Assembly: GCA_002917075.1 (NCBI GenBank)
Contig: NTMA01000113.1
Span: forward strand, 1-64,000
Source: Hawksworthiomyces lignivorus
Lineage: Eukaryota > Ascomycota > Sordariomycetes > Ophiostomatales > Ophiostomataceae
Reading direction: 5' to 3'
DNA length: 64,000 nt
Positions 1 to 10,823 of this stretch are shown here, piece after piece. Both the position numbers and the translations under genes were made by a program. How positions within the stretch are numbered: position 1 is the stretch's first letter; every line of letters starts with the position of its first letter. Under the pieces are notes generated by a model. It was not told where the DNA came from, made no database searches, and worked only from the letters and a program-made list of their open reading frames with translations.

Positions 1-18
1 CGACCGCAGCTAAGACCA

Positions 19-1176
19 ATGGACGGCTCCGGCTTCACCTTTCTGGCGCGCGGCGCCATCATCCAGCACTTTGAGGTCGGCGGCGTCGACATCGTGCAGG
101 GCTTCCCGACCACCGAGCTGTACGGCTCGCACAACGGGCCCTTTTTCGGCGAGACCATTGGCCGCGTCGCCAACCGCGTCGGCGGCGCCGCCATCCGCGT
201 CCCCGGCGGCGGCCTCAACGGCCGCGAGGTGTACCCGCTGGCCGCCAACAACGGGCCCAACTCGCTGCACGGCGGCAACGTCGGCTGGGGCAAGAAGACC
301 TGGGACGGGCCCACGCCGGTCGGCGTGCGCGCGACCGTCCCGGGCCTCGTGCCGGAGCAGCTGACCAGCGGCGGCGAGACCGTGCAGTTCACCCTGGTCA
401 GCCCCGACGGCGACGAGGGCTACCCCGGCACCGTCAAGGCGTCGGTCACGTACACGGCCGGCAAGCAGACCCTGCCCGATACCGGCAAGGAGGCGACCGT
501 GCTGGTCATCGACTACGAGGCCGAGCTCGTCGACGGCGCCGAGGAGACGGTCATCAACCTGACCAACCATTCGTACGCAGCTCTCCTGTGTCTTATTTTT
601 TTTTTTTTTGCCATTGGCTCATGTACATTTTGATCGCTGATGCTAATGCCAACCCCCCAAACTGCCAGATACTTCAACTTGGCCGGCAACAACGCCCCCT
701 CCATTGACGGCACCGTCGTCGAGCTCGTCACCAACACCTACCTGCCCGTCGACGACGGCGGCATCCCAACGGCCGGTCCCACCGCCTTCAGCAAGGTCCA
801 GGGAGGTGTACCCTTCACGCTAGGCGCTGAGGAGCCGGACATCGACGACTGCTTCGTCGTCAACGACAAGCCCACCACCGTGCCCATCGACACCCGCAGC
901 GAGCCCCTGGTGCGCCTGGTGGCGGCCCACCACCCCTCGACGGGCATCCACCTCGAGGTGCTCAGCACGGAGCCCGCGTTCCAGTTCTACACCGGCAAGT
1001 ACATCGACGTGCCTGCCGTCGGCGGCCTGCCCGCGCGCGGCAAGCGCAGCGGCTTCTGCGTCGAGCCCAGCCGCTATGTCAACGCCAGCAACGTCGATGA
1101 CTGGAAGAACCAGGTTATTCTGAAAAAGGGCGAGAAGTACGGTGCGCGGATTGTCTACCGCGCGAGCAAGGACTGA
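19..1176 (+). CDS. Aldose 1-epimerase (galactose mutarotase)
   Basis: Two exons, 19-572 and 669-1176, joined by a 96-bp GT-AG intron, give 353 residues. The intron splits the family motif NHSYFNL (residues 183-189) inside the serine codon, which fixes the splice sites. The protein interconverts alpha and beta anomers of aldohexoses in the cytosol, feeding the Leloir galactose pathway. Visible active-site elements are the histidine in NSLHGG (H84), the histidine in NHSYF (H184), an aspartate in the DIDDCF segment (about D245) and the glutamate in FCVEPSRY (E317). The N-terminal run FTFLARGAIIQ followed by GETIGRVANRV is typical of fungal members. The ATG at 19 gives a normal-length family protein. 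No in-frame stop is visible in the 18 bases upstream, so an extra 5' exon outside the window cannot be excluded. It converges on the DNA ligase gene with 109 bp between stops. Confidence 0.93.
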
Positions 1177-1285
1177 ACGCACCACCAAAAGTCTCACAAA
1201 TAGAAAAAAAAAGTTTATTCAAAATCAAGCGTTTCTCATCTTCTTGTACTTTGTTTCTTTATGTGTCCGGTCTAGAAGATATGAT

Positions 1286-4224
1286 TCACAGATCAGCATC
1301 TCCTTCCTCTTTGTCGCCATCATTATCTGGCGCTCGGGCTTCCTGTTTTCGATAGAGGCCAGCCAGAAACTCATTTGTGCTGGCTTCTTCGATGCTCTTG
1401 TCTTCTCGCTTGCGCAAGAAGCGTGGAAATCGCAGGCTCAGTCCCCGGTCTTCGCTCACCAGGCCGATGGCGGCCGTGTAGGTGGGGCTGAGCGTGATGT
1501 CTGCAAAAGCCATCTCCCACACTTCCTGCGGCTCGAACCAGACGTCTGGCTCCGGTCCGTAGTACTCCACAAAGCCTGGTCTCTGGGTCCGCGTATTCTT
1601 TGGCTCTTTCTTAGCTATGTTCTCTGCTTCTTCTTCTTCCTCTTCCTCTTCCTCCTTGTCATCGTTGCCATCTTCATCCATATGCCCATCATCGTAAAAT
1701 GCACGGTTCGCTTTGTAGAAGACATCCGTGAAGCCCGACATGCACTTGGTGACGGCTTCCAGCGAGCCGGTCTCCTCGTTGCGCACAGCCATAAGGATGG
1801 GCGACCACCACTTTGATTTCCGACCCATGCCATGCCATGCAGCGATGGGGACCAGATCGAGCGTGTCGAAGGTGGATCCGTAGTCTTTTTTCACCTTCAG
1901 CCAGGAATCGAGCCGTTTATCTGGCTCATATGTAGCCAGCAGAGGCTTTCGGCGGCCGCCCGCCTTCTTCTCTATGCCGGTCTTTTGGTCTCCGGATTCG
2001 CTGTTGCCGTTGTCGTTCCCGGCGCCATTAGCGTTTCCGTTCCTGCCGCCGCCTGTGGAGCTGCCTTTTGCTTTCTTCTTCTTTTTCGGGGTCGATAGCG
2101 ACGGCCGCGGCGCGGCGCCGTCCTCTGCTGAGCCACCGCCGTTCAGATCCTCGGCACCAGCAGCGCCCGCGTAAGGCACATCGGGTAGGTTGTCGAGGAT
2201 CTTGACCATGATGCCCTCGCACTTACAGTCGGTGGCGCTCTTGAAGAAGGCGGAGATGGCGTCGCCGTCGTCGGAGGTGGCGTCGAGGCTGCGGACCCAG
2301 GTGAAGCGGTGCGGGACCTCGACGAAGAGGGAGCGCAGCAGCTCGCGGCGCTCGCGGAAGGGGCGGTCCAGCAGGGGCTGGCCGTTGAGGAGCATGAGGT
2401 CAAAGGCGAAGAGGCAGACGTCGACGGCGATGCTGCCAATGGCGACGTCCTTGCGGGCGCGGTTGCTGAGGGTCTGGAAGCTGCGCAGCGCGCCCGTCTG
2501 CGCATCGACGGCGACGACCTCGCCCTCGAGGATGAAGCTGCTGACGCCCTCGCCGCGCAGGCGCGGCACCAGCGCCACCAGGTCCGGGTACTTGTCGGTC
2601 ATGCGCTCGAGGTGGCGCGAGAAGATGGACACGCGGCCCGCGTCGTCGCAGTGCACCTGCGCGCGCTGGCCGTCGTACTTGTACTCGCACGCAAACGCCC
2701 GCCCCTGCAGCCGCGCCAGCATCTCGCCCAGGTCGCGCGTGATCGCCCCCAGCATGGGCCGCAGCGGTACGTGCAGCGTCAGTCCGCAGCGCAGAAGAAG
2801 CTCAGCGCCGCCGCTGCCCAGCACGCCGATCTCCAGCAGCACCGGCACCAGGTCGTTGTAGTTGGGCCGCCGCGCGAAGCAGGCCTTGACCGTCTCCTCG
2901 ACCCGGCCGTAGATCTCGGCCAGCTCCTCCTTCTTGAGCGCGGCCAGCGCCCGGGGGTCCCGCGTCGCAAAGTCCGCGCCGGGCGGCCGCGACAGCAGAA
3001 AGGCGCGCGAGAGGGCGATCAGCATCGTCGTCTTGACGGCACCGATCCGGAGCTGCAGAAAAAGCGGTGTCAACACGGATGCTTTATGTGGTGATTGCAC
3101 GGGACTGTAAAAGGGCATGTTGGGGAGGTATGGCTCACATGCTGGCACAGCGTCCGCACAATGTAGCGGCTCTCCTCGCCGCCGCGGGCGTCCTGCAGCA
3201 GCCGGTCCACGATGCGCTGCTTAGTCTCGACGCTGCCGGAGCCCTGGCTGCCGGCCACCTTGACGAGCGCCTCGTAGACGCCCTGGATCGTCAGCGGCCT
3301 CGGCCGCCGCAGCGTGAACGCCTGCTTCTTTTTGGCCTCGTATGCGACGTCGCCCGGGTCGCCGTGCTTGTCAAAGAGCACCTTGAGGCTGCGGCCGTCC
3401 AGCCCGCACACCTGCTTCAGCGCCTTGGAGATGGCAGAGCCGCCGAGGCCCAGCTCCATCGATACGTACGGCGGGCCGATGGCATTCGTGGCCAGCCACA
3501 CCGCCGGCAGCAGGCTTGTGGGGTCGCCCTCGATCAGCAGCCGAAGGCAGTTGACTAGTGTGTCGACGATCTTGATACGGCTCTGCGTAGCATTGACCAG
3601 CACGAAGCACCGCGTCAGCAGTGCATAGGACGCCTTGCCGCCCTCGGCCGCCCACTGGCCTTGCAGCTGGGGAATGTGCTTGCCCGGCTCGAAGACTAGG
3701 GGGCTCTCGTCGAGCGGAATCGTGGCCGCAACCAAGTCCTCAGCCGTGGTGACGGATTGAAGAGACAGGGTATTATTCTTCACGGGCGGTGGAGGGGCAG
3801 CAGCAGATACAGGCGTGCTTTCCTTTTCACCTGCATTTTGCGAGAGCTCGACCACTGCTTCCACAGAGTCTTCTTTGGCAAGAGATACCGATGTGGCCTC
3901 ATTCGAAGCACTTTCCACAGTTGAAGTCGTCTCTGCTGTCACCCGCGTCATAACAGGCAGCCCCTGCTGCTCCCGTCGGTGCTCCTCATCCCATTCAGCC
4001 TGCAACTTTCTTGCAAGCTCTTCATCAGACAGGATCGTCGGGTCTTTTTCAGCTCCGGGGTTTTCACCAGAATCTGCAGCGTCTTCTCTCTCGTTTACTT
4101 TAGAAGTTGTGCCACTCGAGGCTCCATTTGCTCTCTGCTTTGAGAAAAAGTACTCCAGCCCGCGAGCTTGTGAGGCCTTGGTATTGTCATTATTGAGCCT
4201 CCTCTTCTTTGCAGGGCTCGGCAT
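1286..4224 (-). CDS. cdc9: ATP-dependent DNA ligase I (Cdc9/LIG1 family)
   Basis: Exons are complement 4224-3139 and 3052-1286, with an 86-bp phase-0 intron; 950 residues. It seals nicks during Okazaki-fragment joining and excision repair in the nucleus. An N-terminal Lys/Arg-rich stretch precedes GLEYFFSKQ, a degenerate PCNA-interacting box (L and FF in place, leading Q replaced). The DNA-binding domain spans about 190-470. The adenylylation site is EYKYDGQR with the catalytic lysine at about 487. Motif IV EGIMVK lies near 641-646 and motif V WLKVKKDY near 746-753, followed by the OB-fold. Unusual is a low-complexity insert of roughly 85 residues (about 650-733: Asn/Gly-rich, Lys-rich) between motifs IV and V, and a polyglutamate run near 829-837. 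I recall shorter inserts there in other filamentous fungi. The ATG at 4224 opens the MPSPAKKRRL nuclear-type N-terminus. Confidence 0.95.
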
Positions 4225-4359
4225 TGTATTCGTGGATCATTGGAATCCAGGGCCATTTGTGCAGGCCCTCAGATTATCCCTTGACCATTTAACTCCATGG
4301 AGTGAAAAAGCTTCAACCACTCAAGCTTATCGCATGCGAGGCGACATAAGCTTAGCCAA

Positions 4360-4369
4360 ACGCGACGCG
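4360..4369. promoter_or_regulatory. Tandem ACGCG cores in the ligase/eIF3k divergent promoter
   Basis: Two directly adjacent ACGCG pentamers sit 136-145 bp upstream of the DNA ligase start codon, in the 426-bp region shared with eIF3k. ACGCG is the core of the MluI cell-cycle box bound by MBF in yeasts, and DNA ligase I is a classical G1/S target there. The motif is seen; its function in this fungus is inferred. Several AAGCTT hexamers lie nearby. Confidence 0.35.
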
Positions 4370-4650
4370 GCGAACTTTGGGGAGCCAAAATGGGCATCGT
4401 CTCGCCTCTGCCCTGACGGGAGTTCACGTGCTCTGATTACGTGAGAAATATGCCCTGTGGACCTGGGTTCCTACAGTGAAATATGGCGCTAATCCGCTTC
4501 GAGCCATCGCTCTTCACAAAAAATGGGCATCGCCAAAACTGAACAATCTCTTCTGCCCCGCGGTCTCATAATAGGAAAAAAATTCGAAGGAGCCCGGTCT
4601 TGCAGCCTACAAACGCTGCCCCTTCACAGAACAACACCACATTGCCCAGC

Positions 4651-5642
4651 ATGAGCAGCGAAGACCCAGCAGAGCGGCCGGAGCAGATCTCCACCATCAT
4701 CAATGGCCTAGAGCGGTACAACCCCGAGGCCGTCGTGACCCTCGAGGCCTACCTCGTGCAGCAGTGCGAGGAGCGGTTCTGCGACTGCAATGCGAACCGA
4801 ACACTACTGAAGCTGTAGGTGCTCTCCTCCGTGATCTAGTTTTATTTTTTGTCTGTCGCGGTGTTCTGTTGGTCCTCTATGATGTCTATATCACAAACGT
4901 TTCCTATTACCTGACTCTCGAATGAAGTCAACTTTTCTAACGCCTGATATTCTGCCACTGTCCGCATTGACTTTCGCACATGATGGTTCATATTGATCGT
5001 TGTTGCACGCGGCTAACCTCCTTTCCTTCGTCTGCAACTAGGTACCAGCTCAACCCTGACCGCATCAAGGATGAGGTCATCACCAACATCCTCGTCAAGG
5101 CCATGACTCAGTTCCCCTCGCCCCAGTTCAACTTGGCCATGCACCTGCTCAGCCCCTCCGTGGCCGCTGTCGCCACGGGCGCGGCCAACGGTGCCAACGG
5201 CAGCAACGGCAACGCCGCGCCCTCTGCGCCGCCCTCTGAACTGGCTGAGGCCGTCGCCAAGCTGCGCGCGCTCAACAACCTACTCGAGGGTGCGCAGTAC
5301 GCGCGCTTCTGGGCGACCCTGGACTCGGACGACCTGTACGCCGACCTGACCACGGACATTGACGGCTTCGAGGAGATGGTGCGGGTGCGGATCGTCCAGC
5401 TGATCAGCCACGCCTTCCGCGAGATCCAGCTGAACATCCTGGAGCAGTGGCTGGGCCTGAGCGAAGACGCCGTGCGCAAGCTGGTGACGGGCACCTTTGG
5501 TTGGAAGGTGGCGGCTGACGGCGTCACGGTGCAGATCCCCAAGAACCCCGAGAACGAGGCCAAGAAGACGGAGATCCGGGAGGACGTCAACATGGAGATG
5601 TTCTCGCGCGTCATACGGCGGTCGTGGGAGGAGGCCGCATGA
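4651..5642 (+). CDS. Eukaryotic translation initiation factor 3 subunit K (eIF3k)
   Basis: Exons are 4651-4814 and 5042-5642, with a 227-bp intron; 254 residues. The intron splits the leucine codon in the conserved LLKLYQLNP segment. eIF3k is a non-core subunit of the eIF3 complex on the 40S ribosome and carries a PCI-like (CSN8/PSMD8/eIF3k) fold. Supporting residues are the N-terminal INGLERYNPEAV and QQCEERFCDCNANRTLLKL, then FWATLDSDDLYADLT and the C-terminal winged-helix part (VRVRIVQLISHAFREIQ). A short Ala/Gly/Asn-rich insert (about residues 90-115) sits after LLSPSVAAV. The first in-frame ATG is 4651. An upstream in-frame TTG at 4600 would add 17 residues but is not a credible start. 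It is divergent from DNA ligase and convergent with Tsr4. Confidence 0.93.
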
Positions 5643-5975
5643 GCAGGAAGCGGTAGTTGTGGGAAGGGATAGAGGAAAAGGGTCCGGGTGGGTCAAGGTG
5701 CCTCATCGTTTTCATAAAGGAAAAAGAACCAAACAATACTGTCATGTCTGGGTATTTTGATAGTGCCGACGTTATTTGATCTCTTTTAACAAAAAATTCA
5801 TTATGTTTAAAATTCAATGCACATGCAACTCTGATATAACGTTGAGTAGACACTCGAAAACACATTTTGCGCCCAAAAACCTCTCCATGCTTTTCCATTC
5901 CTCTAGCCGTCGTAATTTCCCTTCCTTTTCCTATTTCCTTTTTTTTTGGTATCACAGCGTTCCCTTTCTCAATCC
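5643..5975. other. Intergenic, convergent 3' ends
   Basis: AT-rich spacer between the stops of eIF3k and Tsr4, presumably carrying both 3' UTRs. No gene is seen. Confidence 0.7.
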
Positions 5976-7388
5976 TTACCGCTTCGACTCCAGCTCTTCC
6001 CACTGCACGCCGGCCCACTCCTCCAGGTAGCTCGCTTCCCCTGGGGCGACGCCCCGCTGCTGGCAGTCCCGCTCGCATACGGCCACCGCCACGGTGCCCC
6101 AGTCCATGCCCTCGAGGCCGAGCTCGTCCGCCTCGAGCAGGTCGATGGCGTGCGGCATCAGCTGCACCTCGAACACGCGGCGGCCGCGGCAGCTGGGGCA
6201 GGGGGGCAGGCGCGCCGACGAGGAAGCCAGCACGGTGGTGATGCTGGCGTTCGGACCGCCGCCGCCGTGGTGCGCAGCGGCGCCAAACGCCTTGGCCACG
6301 GCATCGTCCTTGTTGTACAAGAGCGGTTGGCCAGCGAACTCGTAGCGGATGACCTGGTCCGGGTTCTGGGCCACGCGGTCGGCGAACTTCTGGAACGCGG
6401 CGTCCATGCTGGACTCGAAGACGTACTTGTCCTCTTTTCCGCCACCGCTGCCGGTACCACCGCTCCCCTCGTCAATGTCCATGCTCGTCGACTCCGTTGA
6501 CACGCCCGGCATGGGCGACGGCGTGGGGTCGAGGGTCTCGTACTCGGCGTCGGCGATCCAGCTGACCGGGTATGCGGCGGGCCAGGTGTCGGCGGGCGGC
6601 CAGGGCTCGGGTGGGGGCGGCGGGCTGTGCGCCGCGGAGGCAGCCGAGTCGGACGATTTGTCGTTGTTCAGCGATAGGGTCTCGGCAAAGGTCTTGGGCA
6701 GGTCCTTTGCGGCGTCGGAAGGCGACTGGGCCTTGGGCGCGGGTGTGGCTGCGGGTGCGACTGGTGGAGAGGACGTCGACGGCTGGGGTTTCGCTTCTGC
6801 GCCGCTGCCGCCGATGCTGAAAGGGTTTTTCGCCGGGGCAGCAAAAGACGCACCGGTGGAGAAGGGGTTGGCGCTGGTGCCGCCACCGGCGCCGCTTGCG
6901 GAGAAGGGGTTCGCCACGCCAAACAGGGCCTCGCCGAGCCCCGGCGCCGTGCCGGCCGGCTTGGCTGGTGCGGCGGCGGCAGCGGGCGCTTTCTCTTGCT
7001 GCTTGCTCTGCTTCTCGCTCGCAGCGGCCGCCGCCGCGCCCTCCTCCACGTGCACGCCGCGAACGGCCCGGATGCTGCCCGGCTTGCGCCGGCAAGCCTT
7101 GTTCCGGCAGGCGAACACGTACAGGCGGCGCTCGTGGCCGGGAAACCGCTCGGGGAGCTCGCCGTTCAGCTGCAGGAGCAGCACCATCTGCGACTTGCAC
7201 ACTAGGCACCGGGCTAGCGCCGCAGACGCCGGCTGGTCGGCTACGAGCCAGTCGGGCCGGCCGCCCAGCCGGCTGACCGTCTCGCCGTCGGCCTCCTCGT
7301 CTGCATAGCCGAGCAGCACGTTTGTCTCTGTGTAGGCCTGCTGGCTGCCATCTTCGTCGTCCGACGAGTCGCTGTCGTAGGGCGCCAT
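5976..7388 (-). CDS. Tsr4/PDCD2-like 20S pre-rRNA processing protein
   Basis: Single exon, 470 residues, starting at MAPYDSDSSDDEDG (ATG at 7388; the longer open frame to 7466 has no better start). Family members are dedicated co-translational chaperones of ribosomal protein uS5 (Rps2) and are needed for 20S pre-rRNA maturation. The N-terminal half has the signature LLGYAD...LGGRPDWL, then CLVCKSQMVLLLQLNGELPERFPGHERRLYVFAC with the following RNKAC as a zinc-ribbon. The C-terminal PDCD2_C part has CPSC, FEVQLMPHAI and CERDC. Between them is a long Ala/Pro/Ser-rich linker with three NPFS repeats and a short proline run, longer than in yeast. No intron is seen, and codon use is strongly GC-biased like neighbouring housekeeping genes. 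Confidence 0.92.
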   Translation of the reverse strand: MAPYDSDSSDDEDGSQQAYTETNVLLGYADEEADGETVSRLGGRPDWLVADQPASAALARCLVCKSQMVLLLQLNGELPERFPGHERRLYVFACRNKACRRKPGSIRAVRGVHVEEGAAAAAASEKQSKQQEKAPAAAAAPAKPAGTAPGLGEALFGVANPFSASGAGGGTSANPFSTGASFAAPAKNPFSIGGSGAEAKPQPSTSSPPVAPAATPAPKAQSPSDAAKDLPKTFAETLSLNNDKSSDSAASAAHSPPPPPEPWPPADTWPAAYPVSWIADAEYETLDPTPSPMPGVSTESTSMDIDEGSGGTGSGGGKEDKYVFESSMDAAFQKFADRVAQNPDQVIRYEFAGQPLLYNKDDAVAKAFGAAAHHGGGGPNASITTVLASSSARLPPCPSCRGRRVFEVQLMPHAIDLLEADELGLEGMDWGTVAVAVCERDCQQRGVAPGEASYLEEWAGVQWEELESKR

Positions 7389-8185
7389 GGCTGCAGATGC
7401 TGAAGAGAAAAAAAATTTAACAAATTTGGGCTTTTCTGCAGTTGTCGTCCTCCCCTCCTCTCCCAACTTTTTTTTTTTCTTATCTGCGATAAGGCCTTTT
7501 ATATGTGTAGAGCCTTACAGAGTACCTTTTTTTTTTTTCTTGTTAGCAGCCCCCTCGCCGCTATTACCCCACCATTCCTAAAGGCTTACAATGTCTACAG
7601 TGGGCGAGTTACTCGTACGACGAAGTCGCCATTGTTACAGTTGCCTAACTTGCCCATGTAAGTCATGAAAATGTTACATCCATCTCGCAAATTTTCACTG
7701 TAGAGTAAATAAAATGAGATGCGTCCCTAAATCTAAAATATAATAGTCTCTTTGCATCATATGGAGATTACTCGTTATTTTTAATGCTATTTGGAGCTCT
7801 TATGTCCCCTTGATTAAGATCTTTCTTCCCTGTCGTGTCAGGCTCAGATCAACTTCTACTTACAGGTAATTGGCACAACACTGCCGTCTTTGGAAACGAC
7901 TCCGGGCTATTGTTAAGATTCTCTAGATTGTTAAGATTCTCTGGGCTTTCTAAAGCACTTATTTCAACGGAGTTGTTTTTAGGCGACACGGACTCTCAAA
8001 TATGGATGCGGTTAACACTCAGGGTGTGCTACGCACACTACTACATGTACAGTCTTTTTTTTTTTTTTTTTTTTTAATATTTCATTGGTGCAGAGTCATG
8101 TCAGATTGTCTTCTCAAATACATCGCTACCTCTCACCATATGCTCCTGCTGCAATGCAATAAGTTTTAGCCTCTATCTTTTCAAA
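7389..8185. other. AT-rich spacer
   Basis: Low-GC intergenic DNA upstream of Tsr4, with several T-runs, the longest being 21 T at 8055-8075. No credible gene is seen. Confidence 0.6.
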
Positions 8186-8837
8186 ATGCTCTCGTTACGT
8201 ATGATAAGATGTATGCAGCGCACTCGTCGAGTTTCTGTTGCACGACAACCGCCTCATTATCCTAGCTGCTACAGATTATTTCACCAGAGAAAAGCGGAGT
8301 TCGTCAATATTGACGAGAGCGGGTCTCTCTCGGCCCGCAAAATTGATATATATATTGGCGACTCACATGAGGCGTACGTCATCTTCGACCCTGAAGTTGG
8401 CTTCGCTTTCAAGTCCGATATAGCAAGGCAAATAGGCTTGCCTTTGCCTGGCAATGCTTCTCAGATGCCCGTGACCTTCCACCACCAAACTCGACACTTT
8501 GCCCATAGTAAGTTGCATTTCGCAAGTATCCCTGTTATCTGATATGTGCCGACAAATAATGTAAGAATCTACTCCGTATCCGCGGATCGTTCTTGAACAG
8601 GATCTCCCGCGTGGGAACTCAACTCACTTGAGCGCTGCGACCCTCTGGCTGTGGGGTGCCACGCACTGCATCACAATAGACGGAACAGAGGACGGTAAGA
8701 AACACCTCTTGTCTAGCCATGAGATAGCATCTTACGCGGTTCGCTAATGTCGCTCAGAGGAATTTGAGAAGATGTGCCGAGACAGCCACAGCAGACTGAA
8801 GGGAGCGGCAGAGCTGTTGAAAGATCGCTAACTACTC
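8186..8837 (+). CDS. Unrecognised small multi-exon gene or gene remnant
   Basis: An ATG at 8186 opens 118 codons to 8542 (includes IDIYIGDSHEAYVIFDPEVG). A good donor, GTAAGT, lies at 8509. After an acceptor at 8600, an open segment reads THLSAATLWLWGATHCITI. A second donor, GTAAGA, at 8695 and an acceptor at 8757 join in frame to EEFEKMCRDSHSRLKGAAEL, ending in TAA at 8837. The last two exons fit each other perfectly. The first exon, however, ends one base out of phase with the second using the visible splice sites. Either a splice site was missed or a one-base indel has broken the gene. No family was recognised. The region is much lower in GC than the conserved genes. Confidence 0.3.
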
Positions 8838-8937
8838 TATGAGATGAGATGGGAATTCGCGTGTCGCTGCCCTGGTGGCCAATTTCTTATTCGCCCTTTG
8901 TGCTCCCGTCATAAATGTAACACAGATAGATTTGTCG

Positions 8938-10823
8938 TTATACGCCATCACCAGACTCCCAGCTTCTCCTCTCAACATCGTATTCCAGAGAATAGTCCCC
9001 AAACTCTCTGAAGACTTCGTCCACCATATCATTATACCGCCGAAGCCATCTAAATCCCTCAAATCTTGCCTTGGTGTAGTCCCAGTACTCAGGATAGTAT
9101 CCCGAATTCTCCCAGTCAACGACTCCGGTTACTTTCCAGCCGTCACTTCCATCCGGCTGGACGACCTGATCGACCAGAATATTCCGAGGGTTGAGATCTG
9201 CATGAGTGAACACAATTTTGTGTCTGCGGCGGCAAGCCTCATCCGAGAACCGCAGGACTTGACTAAAGGCTGCCTCGTCTACAAAAGGCCCAATAGCGTC
9301 TGCGCTCCGGATACGAGGGTCCCGGCACGCTCCGCCGAGAGTGTTGCAGATAGCCATGTCTGGATTGACTGTCTTAGGAATGCTCCGTAGTTGGGTTACA
9401 AAGTCCTTCATCTGGCTAGCAATTTGCTTTAAGTCTCTATCGGATAAAGCATATTGACAATGTGATAGAGGAGAACCCGGAACTCGTGTAATAAGAAGAT
9501 ACGCTTCAGAATGAAAAAATTCGGTATCTGCAGCATTCTGCTTAAAAACGATATCGAGTGGTTTTGGAGCTGGAATTGAAGTATGCCGACGAATCATTTG
9601 CAGTGCGTTTAACTCATTTCGAAACCCGTCAGGTTCTCCATGGTATTTTAGATAGAGTCCAAAGGGCAGTCTCTGGACGCTTGCGCTGGCATAGGGTTTT
9701 CCGTAAAGGCTCATTCCAAGCTTTCGCAATATTTCATAGGCAGCTATTCGAGCTTTGCTAGGGAACATTAGCCAGAGTGTAAGGCAAGCGCCACTTAGAA
9801 GACTTATGTAATGAGAGAAGAATTCATGCAGCACTGGCTGTAGCTGTGGTGTAGAACGCTGTGCCGGTAGTAGGTCAGTCAAAAAATCTGATGACTGAGA
9901 AAAGATTTCCGGTGCAATCTTCTTAGCGATCTCGAAAAATCGAACACTCCTACAGAGTCGAGCATAAGAACCGACAAAGCGTGGGTCTATCTTCTCGATG
10001 CCTAATCGTGAGTGATCACCCAACAGTAGATAGGAACCATCGACCTTAATCGGCTCCTCTGGCCCCATAAGAGTATGATCGATACGGTACTGTTGCACGC
10101 GTTAAAGACAAGGAGCAGAGAGAACTGGCAATGGCATATCTATCTCACAACTTACCTCAACCATGGACGGCTGCAGCCTGTCTAACTTGAAAAAGCCCCG
10201 TGCAAATGCCCTTGCTGCAGACTTCCGGACTAGCCAGTGATTGCGATAAGGTGACATGTGCCTTGGGTTCCTGGCGTAGGAAAGCCACCAGTCTCTGTAA
10301 GAAGGACCAAAGAAAGCACCAAGCATGTCATAGATACCAGCCTTTCCAAATTAATAGTCAGCTCTCCTGTAGTATACTACATCTAACTTTTTATAGTAGC
10401 AAACATACCTTGTCTGTTATCCAATCAACGGGGACCGGAAGAATAGGCATAACGAGAAGAGAATCCCAGATAGTGCCAGCCTTGCCGGTTATACAACATC
10501 TGTCCCCGTCTCGCCTTGTGATAGCATGCCGCATCACTGTATCGGGCGGTGGAGGCGGACGATTGTTTCGTGCAACTTGGAACATTAGAGTAGACAGAAA
10601 GAATTAGAGAAGAAAACTCACTAGGTTCAATAATATAGAGCCAGTCGGATACTAGCGAACGAGCCTCACCCGCTAACAGTCTCTCATTCACATAACGAGA
10701 GGCTATCACAGGGTTAAGGGCTTCGGTGACGAAGGAGATAAGTAGTGGGCCTGAAGGATATGGCAGACCCATGCCCTCAATGAGCGACAGCGTGCTGTTC
10801 ACCTCGTCGTGAGTGAGAGCCAT
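8938..10823 (-). CDS. APH/ChoK-type phosphotransferase-like protein with HNH_2-like N-terminal motif
   Basis: Four exons, complement 10823-10622, 10575-10409, 10341-10156 and 10089-8938, with introns of 46, 67 and 66 bp; 568 residues. All junctions keep frame. The C-terminal half is an aminoglycoside-phosphotransferase-type kinase fold: catalytic loop HADLNPRN (H481, D483, N488) and the metal-binding DWE (D510). The substrate is unknown; fungi have many such paralogues. The N-terminal 120 residues contain RDGDRCCITG (about 89-98), resembling the opening strand of HNH_2 nuclease domains, but no matching downstream catalytic H-N-H pair is visible. One hydrophobic helix lies near LLSGACLTLWLMF. 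The gene is distinctly AT-richer than its neighbours. The combined N-terminal and kinase layout matches a family I recall from other filamentous fungi. Confidence 0.82.

Noticed and set aside
2309..3094. 261-codon open frame antisense to DNA ligase
   Set aside because: Opposite strand of a clear catalytic domain; no domain of its own.
4600..4650. Longer N-terminus for eIF3k
   Set aside because: Needs a TTG start; the ATG at 4651 gives the usual protein length.
7389..7466. Longer N-terminus for Tsr4
   Set aside because: The extension has no ATG, and MAPYDSDSSDDEDG is the expected acidic start.
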